DNA of 23,273 nt, taken from Peptococcaceae bacterium. Lineage in GTDB: Bacteria > Bacillota > Peptococcia > Peptococcales > Peptococcaceae. The notes beneath the pieces are model-generated. The model made no database searches and was not told the DNA's origin. It saw only the letters and a program-made list of their open reading frames with translations. The first letter of the stretch is position 1. Each line of letters opens with the position of its first letter. Below, one piece after another: positions 22,837 to 23,273 of this stretch. The position numbers were made by a program, and so were the translations under genes. The DNA is taken from positions 1 through 23,273 of the forward strand of contig CAAEKP010000090.1 of the NCBI GenBank assembly GCA_900756555.1. Direction: 5' to 3'.

Positions 22837-23273
22837 TTATATATAATAGCAAATTTTTTGCGGCTTGTCTATACAATATTGCTGCTGAAAGGTGCGCCAA
22901 TGTAACGGCCGTTCCCAATACCAGCCCTGCCCCTGATTGACCGCCATTGCCTTTAAAAATTCTGCCTGTTCCGCTGTTTCTACGCCCTCAAATACAATCC
23001 CGGTTTCCGCTGTCTGCAATAATTTCACAATCTGCGCGATGTACTGATGCATCTTATCGTCCCTAATATCTTTCTCCAAAAAGCTTCTGTCCATCTTTAC
23101 AATATCCACCGGCAACTGCATCAGCAGAGATAACGACGAACTTCCCGTGCCGAAATCATCCATACAGATGGGAATCCCCTGCGCGCGCAATTGGGTCAGC
23201 ACGGGAATTAATGCCTGCTGTTGTTCCATCAGGCAATGCTCCGTCAATTCCAATTCCAGCTGCCCTTCAGACA
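22837..23273 (-). CDS. EAL domain protein (c-di-GMP phosphodiesterase), C-terminal part
   Basis: The frame is open to the right window edge, so the N-terminal part, including the EAL motif itself and any sensor domain, lies outside. About 145 residues remain. They show LELTE, CMDDFGTGSSSLSLLMQLPVDIVKMDRSF and FEGVETAEQAEFL, which carry the Glu, Asp-Asp, Lys and Glu positions used for metal and c-di-GMP hydrolysis in active EAL enzymes. The usual QGYxFSKP end is altered to QGWYWERPL. The protein ends shortly after, in a polar tail. An active phosphodiesterase is likely but cannot be confirmed without the missing half. The gene lies directly upstream of the aminotransferase gene; no terminator separates them. 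Confidence 0.9.
   Translation of the reverse strand, partial: SEGQLELELTEHCLMEQQQALIPVLTQLRAQGIPICMDDFGTGSSSLSLLMQLPVDIVKMDRSFLEKDIRDDKMHQYIAQIVKLLQTAETGIVFEGVETAEQAEFLKAMAVNQGQGWYWERPLHWRTFQQQYCIDKPQKICYYI

Overview
The window looks like a bacterial chromosome of the Firmicutes (Bacillota), with moderate GC content. Clues are strong AGGAGG-type ribosome binding sites, a TatA/TatC-only Tat system, a YtrA-type GntR/ABC operon, an ECF-type vitamin transporter, SLH-anchored surface proteins and copper-amine-oxidase-like stalk domains. The mix of SLH proteins, stalk domains and heavy investment in vitamin B12 uptake would fit the Negativicutes (for example the Acidaminococcaceae) or a related Clostridia lineage. 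That placement is a guess, because no rRNA or other phylogenetic marker is present.

Left part (1-5762): a PRC-barrel gene cut by the window edge and the tatA-tatC pair, all on the minus strand. On the plus strand follow a cytoplasmic zinc-dependent phospholipase C-like protein and an SMI1/KNR4 (SUKH) protein. A DbpA-type RNA helicase (minus) and a small glutaredoxin (plus) complete this part. Most units end in clear hairpin terminators.

Middle (5792-9531): a GntR(YtrA)-ABC ATPase-permease operon on the minus strand with a strong promoter, an array of 11-bp-spaced repeats that could be the operator, and a probable 22-residue membrane peptide at its end. Next (about 9600-10195) is a stretch without intact genes. 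It holds a decayed IS630-type transposase and possibly a second broken ORF.

Core (10196-17660): the most interesting region is a five-gene minus-strand operon behind a cobalamin riboswitch and an intrinsic terminator. In order it encodes (1) a secreted SLH-anchored protein with a DUF4430 (transcobalamin C-terminal-like) domain, (2) a secreted alpha/alpha-barrel protein with squalene-cyclase/prenyltransferase-like repeats, resembling the alpha domain of intrinsic factor and transcobalamin, (3) a lipoprotein with a second DUF4430 domain, (4) an EcfT transmembrane protein, and (5) one polypeptide fusing two ECF ATPases with an S component. I propose that this is a B12 uptake system in which split, transcobalamin-like alpha and beta proteins capture a corrinoid at the surface and hand it to an ECF transporter.

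Right part (17698-23273): a secreted protein with two stalk domains and two PepSY domains, and a large secreted N-acetylmuramoyl-L-alanine amidase with stalk, three SH3 and AMIN-like regions. A PLP-dependent aminotransferase follows, then the C-terminal half of an EAL-domain protein cut by the window edge. All are on the minus strand.
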